Source of the DNA: Ceratopteris richardii
Lineage: Eukaryota > Streptophyta > Polypodiopsida > Polypodiales > Pteridaceae
Assembly (NCBI GenBank): GCA_020310875.1
Contig: CM035423.1
Coordinates: 135,121,196-135,185,195, forward strand
Direction: 5' to 3'
DNA: 64,000 bases
Position 1 is the first letter of the stretch. The number at the start of each line of letters is the position of its first letter. Positions 25,501 to 37,391 of this stretch are shown here, piece by piece. Both the position numbers and the translations under genes were made by a program. The notes beneath the pieces are model-generated. The model had not been told where the DNA came from. It saw only the letters and a list, made by a program, of their open reading frames with translations, and did no database searches.

Positions 25501-26182
25501 TTTACAGGTTTGTAGTGAAGCAGGCCATTTGGCATTATGCCATGAACTCCACACTGCAGTAATGGCTGCTGACTGTGATATGAATTTGTCATTAACAGCT
25601 ACTTTAATTCATGCATATGGAAGGTGTGCTTGTACTGTTGACGGGCAAGCAATTTTTGCAGGGCTTTCATCACCTCATCTTGCATCTTGGACAGCCTGTC
25701 TCAGAGGTCATGCAGGAAGTGGTCATTTGATAGAGAGCCTGATGTTATTCGAAGAACTTTTGCATGTGGGTGTAAAGTTGGATGCAAACATATTTACTGC
25801 AGTACTAGCTGCTTGCAGTCATGCAGGTTTTGTTGTTGGGGGTACTGAATCTTTCATGTCAATCAAAAGCGATCATCATCTCTCTCCAGATGTGACACAT
25901 TATGGGACTATGGTAGACTTGTTGGGAAGGGCAGGCAACTTTTTATGGCTGGAAGATTTGCTTTCAAGGATACCGCTGCAGATTGATCCATCTATTTGGT
26001 CATCATTACTTGGTGCTTGTCGTGTGCATGGCTACTTGGAACTTGGAAAGCAGGCATTTTATCAAGCAGTACAGTTCCATTCCAAAGAAGGTTCTGCATA
26101 CGTAATTATGTCAAATATTATGGCCGATGATCTCGAAGAGCTTGCTCCAGTTGGAAATGCAACTTGTGAAGCTCATCCATAG
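22598..26182 (+). CDS. PLS-class pentatricopeptide repeat protein, E-type end truncated
   Basis: One uninterrupted frame of 1194 residues, the only convincing host gene here. PPR proteins bind organellar RNA one base per repeat; PLS types with E or DYW ends direct C-to-U editing. The N-terminus is arginine-rich and free of acidic residues for about 20 residues (MPAGLLQVVRSVGRRSLRTY), fitting an organelle transit peptide, perhaps mitochondrial. Nine long-short repeat cycles are marked by W-x-A-M-like helices (for example WTAMISA, WNAMLSA, WSAMASS) and by LVSMYTKCG-like helices. The end carries the pre-E region (MVDLLGRAGN) and an E1-like motif (WSSLLGACRVHG from residue 1134, then VIMSNIMAD). 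It then stops: E2, E+ and DYW sections are missing and no remnant is visible downstream. Intronless, as is common for this class. The start is the first ATG after an in-frame stop at 22562. Retroelements lie on both sides. Confidence 0.93.
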   Translation: MPAGLLQVVRSVGRRSLRTYANLEALPHRNTDVSCIRNNSTNFNAIFTVESLCKEGRVEDALTHLHYDATPLSLDGYIPILKACNIRRSLPVTLHLYTHLTSDVCGFFGVLGDYVVVALAKSGAIEDAYYTACLLPTRTVFSWTAMISACVERGCAHDALKLHGMMKEDGVEPNEYTYASLLKACGVLQDLQTGKQLHEDARKKGFTSVYFVGNTLVSMYTKCGAISDAVDAFVSLPESGVVAWNAMLSAFIEQGHAHNALKLYRTMRELKVVPNELSLVSALQACGILIEKGEGSAPEFSMLKVDCHRIVQALHSDARKMCFLSNAYVGTTLVCIYGKIGTIEEAENVFVTMPQCNRVSYNAMLLAYIEQGRGEEALQFYQHMQKERIDPDQHTFATVLKACYMVADEEVWYGMDGPHMKHVLEIAKAVYNDAQQTGFALDSYIGTSFLSVCGKCGAISEAEKVFGSFSHRNVVTWTAMLSAYLADGQAKKSLKLYKQMVDDGVNPDQQAFVLAIRACPALPEKNTIMTGDDHWIAVASLEIGKGLHADAQRKGLASDAFVVSSLVNMYGKVGSMLEAECVFCRFFQHSVVAWTAMLSAYVEQCQGIKALQLYSHMQEHGVIPDQKAFLAAAQACGSLIENDIGVVKSSALEITRALHEDVWKNGYASDPFIASSLLVAYGKCGSITEAENVFCGSVIQNIVSWSAMASSFVQQGDGVRALQLYRHMQEKQLTPDPLMVSICIQACRALTQKMLGEGSLMPMEIGRALHADACRQGLTTNIEVNKALMSLYGECGAIEEAENMFLGLPKGDRTFWDAMLSVYVGNGHGEKALLLFRQMQEEGVDPGSVSFVLALQACGILHKNVEVRGWSSKTFLSEMLQALHTDANMKGITSDMLASNTLLHMYGKLGTIVEAEEVFDTLPNCSISSWNAMFSAYVNQGLEVKALELFKKMQFQEVGLDDITVICILQVCSEAGHLALCHELHTAVMAADCDMNLSLTATLIHAYGRCACTVDGQAIFAGLSSPHLASWTACLRGHAGSGHLIESLMLFEELLHVGVKLDANIFTAVLAACSHAGFVVGGTESFMSIKSDHHLSPDVTHYGTMVDLLGRAGNFLWLEDLLSRIPLQIDPSIWSSLLGACRVHGYLELGKQAFYQAVQFHSKEGSAYVIMSNIMADDLEELAPVGNATCEAHP

Positions 26183-28189
26183 CCATCAACCTATAATTTA
26201 TCTTGGGAGTTACTTATTTGAGTCCAAAGACAAGCTCTGTTTAAGCAAAAGGGGCTTTATTAACAGTAATCTTTAAGGCAAAAGAACAGTGATAAAGATG
26301 TCTGAAAGAATGAGGCTGATTTTCAAGAGTCTTTCAGCACTTAACTCCAGCAGTATTGGCACATATAAATGTATATGCAAGAGAACTAAATAAAACCTTT
26401 AGAAGTCCTTACAAAGAGGATGGGGCTATTCATAGTGTAAGTAAAGATCCTGAAAGTTCCAGAAAGTGATGGTGCTTTCACCAGTTAATTACAAAGCAGG
26501 CAAAGTGCAGTGCCAGGTTCTTCTGGTGTTGGCCGGAGTGACCTTTGTTTGGGGCCGTCCAGCTGTCGGATAGTTCAAAGGATAACTATCAGATCATATT
26601 TTTTACTGAAATCCTCCAGGACATCCCATGTTCTCAAAAGGTTGTGCAGATTCTCTTCTGATCATCTTCCAAACTTAAGAGTTTGCATGCAGTAAAACAT
26701 ACACGGGTAGCTTTTTATTTTTTTTTAACATTTAAAAAATTTTATTTCTTTCTTAGTCTAATTATTTAGATGGAATCTGTTTTGCATGATTCACTCTGTT
26801 AAGTACACCTACTTTTAATGTTCTACATATCATTACAGGCAAGATTCGCTAAAGAATTTTTCATTTTACATATTGATAAGAAGATTTGGGATTATTTACT
26901 GGGAATGTTGCTTATGATGTAATATATAATATTCCCTTGCAAAGTTTGTACCAAATATAGCTGGTTGTAAAACCACTTCAAATGCTTGCTGTGTGATAGA
27001 TATTTGGAAAAAGTATCAAATTTGACCCCCATGATTTACAAAATTTGTAAAAGAGCTTTCTCTTTGTTTGTCCAGTTTGGCCTTATCTTTTTCTGTTTTG
27101 ATTTTTTACCCAGTTGAGGTCCATCTCAGACCACATACATGTTAGTAAAAGGCAGATCAGATTGCAGTGCTGCTCCTGTGCAAATTTTTTAAGCTTGTGT
27201 TTAACAAGGGAGAAAGACTAAGGTTCATTATTTTGAACACGTTTTGGGCCTTCAAAGCTTCATTCTTTGCTTCTGAAGTCTGTTTTGAAGCAATTTTGGG
27301 GTGATTCTTGGAGCCATCTTGGAGTACTTTCATGCATAGTTCTCTTTATGCAGGGTCAAGAACATCAAGAAGAGTGTTCTTTGTACTTCTTTGACAATGA
27401 ATATTCAGATTTTGGGGTATGTTTTCAGCCACACTAGTAAATTTACAGGTTTCTTGAAAGGTTTTCATTTGTGGTGGGAGCGGCCAGAGCAAGTTTATAC
27501 AGATTTTTGACCTAAAGAACAAAGTTGACAGACACTTGCAGGTGTTGTTGGCTAGTGTTTGGGTTGTAAATTCAGCTTTCAATGCCATTTAATTGCACAA
27601 ACTGAGCACATACACACTATGTACGCTTGTATGTGTGCTTGTATGTACGCTTATGTGGATACCGCTTATGTATGTCTATGTGGTCATTGATATAGCAATT
27701 ACATTTTGCATAAAGCCTTTGGTGATGGAGGTGGAAGATTTACCCAACCTCGCCATAGGAGATGTATGCTAGTTGTTCATAGGTGCTCGATAAGCCTAGT
27801 CTGCTTCTTTCGGTTAAGTGGCTATATGCAGCAGAGTCAGTGATTCACTATGTACGTTTACATGTCAGTACTCGTAGTTTTGTGAATTTTTTTTTTTTAA
27901 CATTAGTCAAATGGTCATTTTGCAAAGGAGACTTTCAATTTTTTTTCCAGATTTTTGTATTTAAACTATACAATAGTCGATTTTACCTCACAATCTTTTC
28001 GGTCGATCATTGTTGTTCATTAATCCATTCTTTTGGGGAGATTGTCAAAATTTTCCCACAATCTGTCACTTGGTCATCCTATTTGAGCCTTAGTGGTGTT
28101 TGAACTATTCTAGCTCCATTATCATTCGAGTCAGTTCTCTATCATCGTGACATCAAAAATCTCAGGCACATCTGGTGGATCTGGGTCTA
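26183..28189. other. PPR 3' flank, non-coding
   Basis: About 2 kb of AT-rich sequence with no recognisable coding region, LTR or RNA gene. It includes short runs of A or T (26720-26750, 27888-27900) and an alternating GTATGT/GTACGC-like stretch near 27620-27680. The longest open frames here, up to 106 codons, look like chance. Confidence 0.6.
26389..26394 (+). terminator. Candidate polyadenylation signal of the PPR gene
   Basis: AATAAA about 207 bp after the PPR stop codon. Spacing is plausible for a plant 3' UTR, but the motif is short and unconfirmed. Confidence 0.4.
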
Positions 28190-29620
28190 GTGCTAGTGTT
28201 CTTAAGAGGAGCTAATAACTTGCACGACAAAGATCATTTTGAGATCCGGAAATTTGATGGCACAAACTTTGCTCTATGGAAGAACTGAATTAAAGATGTA
28301 TTGATTTAGAGGTGGTAGTGGAAGCCAATAAATGGAATCTCAAAGAAGCTCGTTGATATGGATGATGATGATTGGGATGAGTTGAATGAAATGGTTAGGT
28401 CTACCATTCAATTACACCTGGAAGTTAATGTTTACTTTACAATATTGGATTGTGAAATTGCAAAGGAGCTTTGAAAGAAGTTATGAAATACATGTGAAAA
28501 AGAAACATCAAATAAAGTATATCCGATGAGAAAGTTATATGACCTTCGCATTGACACAGAGAGTGTTGCTACTCATCTTAATGAGTTTGATGCTATATTC
28601 TCTCAGTAATATGCTCAAAAAATGGAGATGGATAATGAAATGAAAGAATCCTTGTTGTTATACACCTTTCCATCATCATGTGATAGGTTTTCCAGAGCTA
28701 TTACTAATAGTGCACTTGGTGGTAAACTGGTCTATGATGACATATGTAGAGCACTCTTGAGCGAGGAGATTCATAGAAAATCTATGTTTGGCACTTAGAG
28801 TGGAGATGCATATAATGTTCATGATTCGTACCAAAGAAAGAATGAGCAATGTGGTAGGAGAAAGAACAAGGAAAAGAATGGTCAACGAAATAAGAGTATA
28901 AGTAAATCAATGAAGAGGGATATCGAATGCCATTATTATCATAAGAAAGGACATATGAAGAAGGACTTCTATATGTTAAAGAATGCTACAAATAAAGGAT
29001 AGAATGTTGATGGGCATGTTAACAACTTCCTGCACCATCTGCTTCGATCATGAAGATTGAAGAAATTAATGCTATCTCTGATGATATGATGTGTTTACAC
29101 TTGATAGTATTGTGCTCACCAAGGCTCTTATGACTGATTCTCTTTCCCACATATGGCTACTAGATTATGATGCTCCTTTCCATGTGACAACATATGGAGA
29201 ATGGTTGTCTACTTATGAAGCACAGTCTCTTGGTACCCTGAGACTTATGACTCTTACTAGTGTGAGGTTGTCGAGATTGGAGATGTGGTTGTGCAGTTCG
29301 TTGATGGTTCAAAATTTACTATGCATAATGTACGCCATGTACCTCAGTTATCATGCAGTCTGACGTTAGTTGGTCAACTTCATGCAATTAGCTATAAGGT
29401 GGTTTTCTATTGTCAGTCCTTTCGCATATCAAAGGGAAATATGGTTATTGCAAAAGGAAGTAAAGTTGGCTCACATTATCCTTTATTTGATCATAGAAAG
29501 AAAACTTGTTAGCTATTACTGAACATCGTATGGCTTGTATTTGTCATGGCCATTTGGGCCACATATCTCATAGTGGAATGAAAAATCTTTCTCATTTTGG
29601 CTACTTAAATTGTGTTATCT
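28190..29620 (+). pseudogene. Copia family C gag-protease remnant
   Basis: A third copia lineage. Gag begins near 28195 with FEIRKFDGTNFALWKN and continues through YDLRIDTESVATHLNEFDAIFSQ and LLLYTFPSSCDRF. The zinc knuckle near 28930-28975 reads CHYYHKKGHMKKDF, with two of the cysteines lost. The protease region near 29155-29215 reads WLLDYDAPFHVTTYGEW, with the DSG motif mutated to DYD. GAG-pre-integrase (HGHLGHISHSGMKNL) lies near 29545-29600. Many stops. No LTRs were found. Confidence 0.83.
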
Positions 29621-29639
29621 TTCTTTGATTTTTCATTTT

Positions 29640-29930
29640 GTGAGCTTTATCAATATGGAAAGAAAACTAGGAACGTGCATAAGATTTTACATGTGTATTT
29701 TTTAATACCATAGCCTAATGTACTACATTCTATTTTGGCCATTGGAAATTTTACCAATGTTTCCTTTTTTATTACACATTTACTCTGGTATTCTCCAGTC
29801 TATTATGGTAATATATGTAAGATCTCATCTCCATTGTTAGATAGTTCTATCCATGATGCACTCATTCAAGGGGTGTTCTACAAACTTCATGGCTCCATTG
29901 TCTTGAATTTCTTGCACTAGAGGTCATTGA
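29640..29930. other. AT-rich interval, nothing recognised
   Basis: No family motif or RNA gene seen. Probably further decay of the copia remnant on its left. Confidence 0.4.
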
Positions 29931-31306
29931 TTGTTATTTTGATCTTATTTACATCTTTCTTTTATACTTGGTTCGACAAATACTCATGTCATTCTTCTTC
30001 CACTTCATGGATTACTTAAATTATCTCAATATATTCCTCAACCACATAAACTACATGCTCTTTTTCACACGGATTTGGTTCATCAAAAGAGTTGGGTAAT
30101 ACTTCAGTCCTAACGAATTCTTCCATTTTTTTAATCTTTTCTCTAAACTTATGGCAGAGGCTATTGTAATTCTTGGTCCATCATTATTGTAGTAATGGGC
30201 TTCTTAATTACATGTTAAATATTACTTTATCTAATTGGGTATCTTGGTAACATTGACGATTTGCTTCAATTCTTAATCCAATTTTTATACTAGCCTTGTA
30301 TTCTTTGAAAAGCATTTCTAGGTCTTCAAGGAGTGGGTCATCTAATATAGAACTGAAAGATTTCTCAATCTCTAAGGCTATGGATCTTTATTTTAAAGTT
30401 TTTTCGAGTGGATCTTGTAGCTTTTTCTTGAGGCTACTCATCTTCTTGTTCCACTTCTCACTAATCATTTCTTTTTCCTTATAAGAAGTCAAGTTCTGTT
30501 CTTACATTTTTTTTTGTCTCTTGATAGCTCATGTTCTAGGGATTACGGTGGTGAAGCTTGCTCTTCTAGATCCTCTACATTCTTTAGATTCTCAGCTTGA
30601 ACCCTTGTAAGTGCTTACAGAAGGAATTATTCTTTAGAATTGCTACCACTACCAATGATTTCCACCATTTTAAGTGGTATCTATGATGAATTCTAAGATT
30701 TTTGAGGACAATATTTGATCAGATGCTGCTTCCCACAATCCTCATAAAGACCTTCGATTTTCTATGTAAAGTTTTTAGATGGATTGGAGCAATCTCTCAA
30801 GAAGTGATCATCCCCACATCGGTAGCATGGATACTTAGGAGATGGTGCATTTCTCATGCATTCACATTATGAAATGGCTCCTTTATTGGGATAATAAACT
30901 CTTTCACTTGCCTTATTAATCCCCTCACTTGTATTTTTTTATATCATCTTCCTTCACTATGACTATCCTCTAGGTATTCAATTCAATCTTTAGGGTAAAT
31001 CTCTACATAGCTAGTTTTTATGTCAAGCATCAAAAGTTCTACTAGCACTATGTTCTTTTTAGATTCTATTTTGCATATTTGATTGGGAAAATGTTGTGTG
31101 AAGGTGGTTCTTGATGATAAAAAAAAACAAGTTTGATGTCTTTGGTCATATATAGGCCTACTGTAATATGGATTGCTATATGGCATCTATTCTCTCTACT
31201 GATTTCCATATGTATCTCTGGTAGGACACATTTTCGGAGGCTGATATTGAGGCCTTTGTTGTGGTTGTCTATTGTAGTAGCATTGTTTGAAGGGTGGCCT
31301 TACATA
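29930..31306 (-). pseudogene. Retroelement gag remnant with paired zinc knuckles
   Basis: Minus-strand gag-like sequence, probably gypsy. From right to left: a Pro/Gln/Tyr-rich stretch (about 31190-31300), NPYYSRPIYDQRHQ near 31160, then two zinc-knuckle-like motifs about 20 residues apart near 30730-30840. One frame reads CYRCGDDHFLRDC and the other contains DCGKQHLIKYC. An acidic helical tail follows toward 30250 (DDPLLEDLEMLFKEYKASIKIG). Frameshifts separate these parts. It is cut at 31306 by the LTR of family A copy 5. Confidence 0.6.
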
Positions 31307-31527
31307 TGTTGATATATTTTTGTAGTGATGTGTGAGCACTCTTAGGACTGCCGGAGCATTTTTTTCCCCTCTTTAGGATGTTTTTTCCATCGGATAATAC
31401 ACCTATAATCCTAGGGGGTTACTCATTCTTGTACATTCACTTGGTAATTAATTCTTTGTTGTGTTGTGCTCCAAGCTTCTTCTTCCTTGTGCTATTCATG
31501 TGCTTTTGCAAAACTCAAACTCTAACA
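31307..31527 (+). repeat. 5' LTR of family A copy 5
   Basis: 221 bp, TGTTGATATA to TCTAACA, clearly the family A LTR with many substitutions and about 10 bp of net loss. Confidence 0.88.
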
Positions 31528-32310
31528 ATCGGCATCAAAGTAGGGTGCCGCTTCATCTATGGTGTCATCAACACCCCTCTGGTCATAGTCTCTAAATCGC
31601 ATGAAAATTGGTGAGCATACTCAAGGAAATTAGGAGTTCGAAATAACTTCATTATGTGGCATGGAAATTTTCATCTGGCTCATTTCAACCTTCGAACGCA
31701 CTATCAAAGTGCCTATGCATGTTATTTTTGTCCTTTTGTGCCAAACATATATACATGTTTTGGTTCACCAATACAAGCACCTCAAAATCTTCTACAACTC
31801 TAGTAGATTTCGACAGGGTAGTTCTGTTAAGCTTTTTGAGGTACAATCACTTGTTTGCATTAGGTTTTTTAGTCAGTGGCCATGGATGAAAGCAATGATG
31901 TATTCCATATGTTGGATGTTGAGGACAAGTTGGATGGTATAAATTACCCGTTATGCACATATATAATGCGACATGTGTTGATAGCAAAGGGATGTGGAAC
32001 ATTGTGAAGGGGATTGAAAAACACCTATTGCACCTACGAATATAGTTATTGAAGGTGATGTAGATGGCATTGAAGTGATCTTCAAATTCTTGTTCATGTT
32101 GCGGTACTTATTGCACCTACTGTAGAGCAACTTCATTGGGAAGGCAGAGATGCTAAAGAACATGAATTGATAGATTTTTTTGTCATTGTTTCATCTTTTT
32201 ACAGGTGGATAATCAAGTGTTGGTCCAAAATGAGGCAATTTCTCATCCTTTATAGACACATGATGATGGAGATCATTCCATTTGTGATGCAATAATATTT
32301 ATGCTTTATG
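31307..32310 (+). mobile_element. Copia family A, copy 5 (internally deleted)
   Basis: Starts with a divergent LTR (31307-31527), a degraded primer site and the leader. Gag begins near 31880 (MDESNDVFHMLDVEDKLDG). Near 32195 it jumps directly to the integrase-RT linker (about 32198-32300), so most of gag, all protease and integrase are deleted. It ends near 32310 in unrelated sequence. One of the most decayed family A copies here. Confidence 0.85.
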
Positions 32311-32434
32311 AGGCATGTTTTACACATTTATGTTCCGCATATGGGAATAATTCCATATTTTCCTCCACATGCACATATCCTAGCCATTCCTCCTTTAGTT
32401 CTAGAAATACCAGAGGAGGGACATATTGAAGCAA

Positions 32435-33084
<650 letters not shown>

Positions 33085-33430
33085 GAGTCTCTTTTCCCCC
33101 AACCGTATGCCTCTATATATAGCTCTCTCCAAGGGACTACCCACAACATCAGGTGGATACTAACCATCCAAGTGTCTGCCATGTAACTACATGTGTGCCA
33201 AGTGTCCTAGTTAACTCAAGTTAACTCAAGTGGATGCTTCTAGAAGGCTCTAAAGATCTCGGGGCAAAACACTCCCCCATGTCTCTAGGACTTGAACCCA
33301 AGACCTCTTCCTTCACATCCATATGACTTAACCACTAGGCTAAGCACCTTTGCTTTTCTAGAGAGCATAAGAACCTTTGCTTAAGTCTACTCCTGAGTCT
33401 TCTACCCTACACTTGAATGACCAAAAAATG
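33085..33430 (-). repeat. Interspersed repeat with tRNA-like Pol III boxes
   Basis: On the minus strand, box A TAGCCTAGTGG (33332-33342) and box B GGTTCAAGTCC (33288-33298) fit the Pol III consensus and have tRNA-like spacing. The same unit recurs at 63011-63180. The far side shares TATGCCT-TATATATAGCT and AAGTTAACTCAAGTTAAC with the 477-bp units near 56.5 and 62.6 kb. Box A is about 90 bp inside the shared segment, so this is not a simple SINE with the tRNA head at its very end. A tRNA-like insert in an LTR is an alternative. Confidence 0.6.
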
Positions 33431-34118
33431 GCTGATCACAAAGTCAAAACCTCATTTTCATCATCATCTTTATCTTCAAGGTCAGGTTCACATAAGTGAT
33501 CAAAAGAAGATAGATAGTTAGAAAAATGTTTTATATCCCTTTTCACTTATCCAAATCGAGCATGTGATGACTCATTTCTAAGCTAACAAGAAGATCTACA
33601 AGGTTCTATTGGTAAAAATACAAAAAACAATGACAATCTATAGCACTATATAGAGCCAAAAACATCTATGACTTGTTAATAAACGCAAAAAGTTGGCACA
33701 AAACAACTTGTAAGCACAAAAAAAGACCAAAAAAATTTAATCTCAAGTTAGGAGACACATCACACATATAGAAGAAGAAGCAAGTGTCATACATCATAAA
33801 ACATGCAAGAACGATTCACAAAGAAGCCATGAAAGCTTATGTATGAATTTCTCAAGAAGAAGAGCCATCTTAGTCACACTAGCAAAACAGTCTTTACAAA
33901 TGAGGATTCTGGTCTTTTTATAGTGGTTCCTCAAGATCATCCTATTTTTATTTTGAAAACACTAAAAGCATAAAGAATACTCAAATTTGCTCTTCTTTTC
34001 TAGATTTTTGAAGGAAGATTCTTTCCTATTCTGTAAATTTTACAAAATGCCTATCTAGCTCTTATTTACAATTCTTCTATGAAAAATTGGAAAAAAATAC
34101 TCAACTTCCACACTAGGT
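33431..34118. other. AT-rich interval, nothing recognised
   Basis: No coding sequence, LTR or RNA gene recognised. Confidence 0.5.
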
Positions 34119-34760
34119 TGTTGGATTTTGAGGTCTATAGAAGCACACGAACAACACAAGGAAAAAGAAGAAGCTTGGAGCACAACACAACAAAGAATTA
34201 ATTACCAAGTGAATGTACAAGAATAAGTAACCCATTAGGATTATAGGCATATATAGAATCCGAGGCAAAAATTGCCTAAAGAGGAAAAAAAGTGCCCATA
34301 TGGTCCTAAGATTGTTCACATGCATCACTACTGTAACTCACTTTTCTACCTCCCTCAAGCTTCTCCAAGTTCTCTCATATAATTTCCTTTTCAACCTACA
34401 CACTTGTTTACCCATTTAGTGCCAATGGTTATTTTGCCTGGAGACAAATCACATAAAGACCAAGTTCCATTTTTCATTATAGCATCATATTCTAGTTTCA
34501 TAGAAGCCATTCAATTTGTTGAATTTTGTGCATCATCAAAAGAAATAGGCTCATTCTCATCACAAAGACTAGAGGTAGCCATTGCGTAGAAATTTGATGC
34601 AAAAGAAGCGCTATGAGATCCTAAATGAGTGGGATATGAAAAAGGTGCATCTAATTTGCTATCTTGCAAAGTCTGCACCAACCATTTCGGTACAATTTTT
34701 ACCTCCTCTATATCAGGCCTCTCATAAACAAGTTCATCACATAACTTTAACCTTGTCAAG
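34119..34760 (-). mobile_element. Copia family A, copy 6 fragment
   Basis: A partial 3' LTR (34119 to about 34332, its last roughly 15 bp missing) followed on the right by the RT N-terminal region and linker on the minus strand (34395-34760; KMAPKWLVQTL-like, SFDDAQNS). The rest of RT and RNase H, which should lie between them, is deleted. No 5' part remains. Confidence 0.85.
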
Positions 34761-35255
34761 ATACTTCATAATAATGGCCCTATGCATGCCTACTCTGGAA
34801 ATGAAAATGAAAAGAAAATGGGGCAAAAAAGAGAAACATAATTTCATGTCTTGTCAACTATTCTTTCCTAAGAATGATGTCTTCTGGCAACTCTTCATGT
34901 TGGAAAATCATTAAGTAATAGTGTATGGGTTATTTCTAAATGAATATTCGAATGCCAATATTTCCTATACTATTGATTTGAGTACCCCTGAAATTGATGA
35001 GTGAAGCTTTTGTATATTGGGCATAATTTAGTCATTAGGAGATGATTGATCTTTTGATGGTATTACATGATGCTCATGCATCTACTAGAGATATGAACAC
35101 ATTTTTTGTGTCAAAGCCACTTGGACCCTAATTAATGGCCAGGAACAAAGGTGGAGTCCATGCATACTGTAGGTAGCAACTCGATATACCTCATTAGATA
35201 TTTGGGTTCCTTTTTGTTCATCTCCTTGTCCTATTCAAAAATTTCTCTTTGCTAT
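34761..35255. other. Interval without recognised content
   Basis: No family motif seen on either strand. Confidence 0.45.
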
Positions 35256-37028
35256 TCATTTGAGTACCTCTTGTTGTGCTCTTTCTCTAATGCATTTTCC
35301 CTCTACTTTCCTATTATCAACCTTTTGAAGTCTTGAAAGCACTTCTAGGGTGAGGGGCTCTTGGTAAAGATTTAATCTACAAACACTAATGTAGTTTGGA
35401 AAAACATCCCCATATAATGTGGCCAAACTAACAAATCTACTTGAAGATACATGGTTGACTATGAACAATCCATAGCCTCTCTTTGTCTTGTGCTTGCTGA
35501 TCTTTATCTCTTATGTGTGCATCATAGTAGGCTTTATGTTGCTTTTTTTATAGCGTATATGCATGATACTAAATTGAGACAAGTCTCTTGCAGTTTCTCA
35601 AGTTCATCCAATAATATAGATAGTTTTTGGTTTTTCCACTAATAATCCCATGCAACTCTTAAAGTGGGAACAAGGAAGTCGATGGGAAGGATGGCATTCT
35701 GTCAGTAGATGACATTGAAGCATGTGGCACCTAACAGCCTTGTATGCCACATGGCATGCCTGAAGAACATGATGTAGTTGTTTGTCCCAATCAAACCTTC
35801 CACTTGATAACCTTAGTAAGCATATTGCACAAAACTTTGTTGGAATTTTTTGCTTGTCCCTTTTTTTTTGGGAATGATAAGGTGACAAATTGTTACGAAC
35901 AATGAGGAATTCTGCTAACAAGCACTCAATCATTTCACTAATAAAATATGTTCCACAATCATGCCTCAACTTCGACCCATTTTGTGAGAACAATGATGAT
36001 ATATTCAATGTGAGAGATTCAAGTTAGTGGACCAACTATTCCAAAAAAACTTATTTCCCACCTGGAGAAATCTATACTACTCATCATGGATCTTAAGTGC
36101 ATGTCATCTCTCCATATAGGATATTTCGTTCATTCAAATGGGTCACAACTCTTGAAAAATTCTTTAGTGCCTTGATACAAAGTGGGCCACTAGAGTCCTA
36201 CAACAAGGATCATTTTTACACATATCTTAGGGGAGAAATGGCCTCAAGTCGCACCTGCATGTGTCATCTCTAGAATTGGTAAATAGTAATCTTCATGTGA
36301 ACATAACCTTAAGAAACATTTTCAACCTAATCTATACAATTGATTGCCTATGAGTGCATACTCTTGACAAGTTTCTTCTAAGGTTCTTCGTTTTATTTGC
36401 ACCTTATGGGAACTTATGGTCATGTAAATATTCAATTATGTGCTTACTCCATGTGGGTGCCACTATGAATCCATACATAGTAGCATGTTCAATAGGAGGG
36501 AAGACTTGACATTTAGTACATTGTGACACATAAGCATGCACATATTTCTCCATTGTAGGCTAGTAAGAACTTGATCTCTAGAGTTTTTAGAATGTATAGG
36601 TTTTCATAAAATATCACCCCAAAACAACTTTGTGTGCTAGAATTATCAGATTGGCCTCTCATGATTGTTCACACAACACAACAAGGCACCAGTTGAGACT
36701 TGGTAGTATATGATTCCTGTTAGAACGTAAAATATTAGAGACACAAGAATTCTCTTACGATATGAGTTCCATTTGGGAACAATTGTTTCCACCAAATTTC
36801 GAACAGCTTCATATTGAACGAGTATGAATCATGTAGATCATCTGGCACACCTATAGGTGGTTCTATGATGGTTAGTCTAGAAAAATGGTAAGCTCTTAGG
36901 CGTTTGTTTCCTTGTTTTACTATGAATTCAAAGTCAAATTACATGAGAAGTGAAAAGCATCTCCTAGGTCGACCAACATCACAAGGTTTATTGACCAAAT
37001 ATAATAAAAACTTGGTGCTTAGTAAATT
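35256..37028 (-). pseudogene. Gypsy RNase H-integrase remnant
   Basis: Minus-strand gypsy debris read right to left. The end of RNase H has LVNKPCDVGR near 37000 and FDFEFIVKQGNKRLRA near 36900-36945. The integrase core has DCGTYFIS, EFLIVRNNLSPYHSQ and DWDKQLHHVLQACHVAYKAV within 35720-35975. The C-terminal tail carries SLATLYGDVFPNY and LYQEPLTLEVL (about 35320-35430), which is typical after gypsy integrases. Stops and frameshifts throughout. It is cut on the right by a family A LTR. Confidence 0.82.
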
Positions 37029-37259
37029 TGTTGGAGTTTGAGGTCTGTGGAAGCACGTGAACAACACAAGGAAGAAGAAGAAGCTTGGAGCACAACACAC
37101 AATACTGAATGCATTACCAAGAGAATGTACAAAGATAAGTGACCCATTAGGGTTATAGGCATATATACAAGCCGGGGGGGAAAACCTACTAAAGAGGGGA
37201 AAAAAATGCCCCGATGGTCCTAGTGTGTTCACACACATCAGTACCTAAATATATCAACA
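37029..37259 (-). repeat. 3' LTR of family A copy 7
   Basis: 231 bp, TGTTGGAG to TCAACA on the plus strand, with the polypurine tract on its right side. Confidence 0.92.
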
Positions 37260-37391
37260 AATCCCCCCTAGGAGTGATGCAGTGAACAAGGAGTTGGCAC
37301 TCATGTATATGGAAGTTTCAAACTATGTGGAATCAATCCACAAAGGAAGTAAGCCCAAAGCTTTGCGAAAAGCTTCAAAATTCTCCCTAGG
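37029..37391 (-). mobile_element. Copia family A, copy 7: 3' LTR and terminal piece
   Basis: A complete 3' LTR, its polypurine tract (37260-37270) and about 120 bp of the 3' terminal coding region, minus strand. The sequence then switches at 37391 to family A sequence in the opposite orientation. The bases left of the LTR are AAATT (37024-37028); the other copy of the duplication was not found. Confidence 0.85.
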
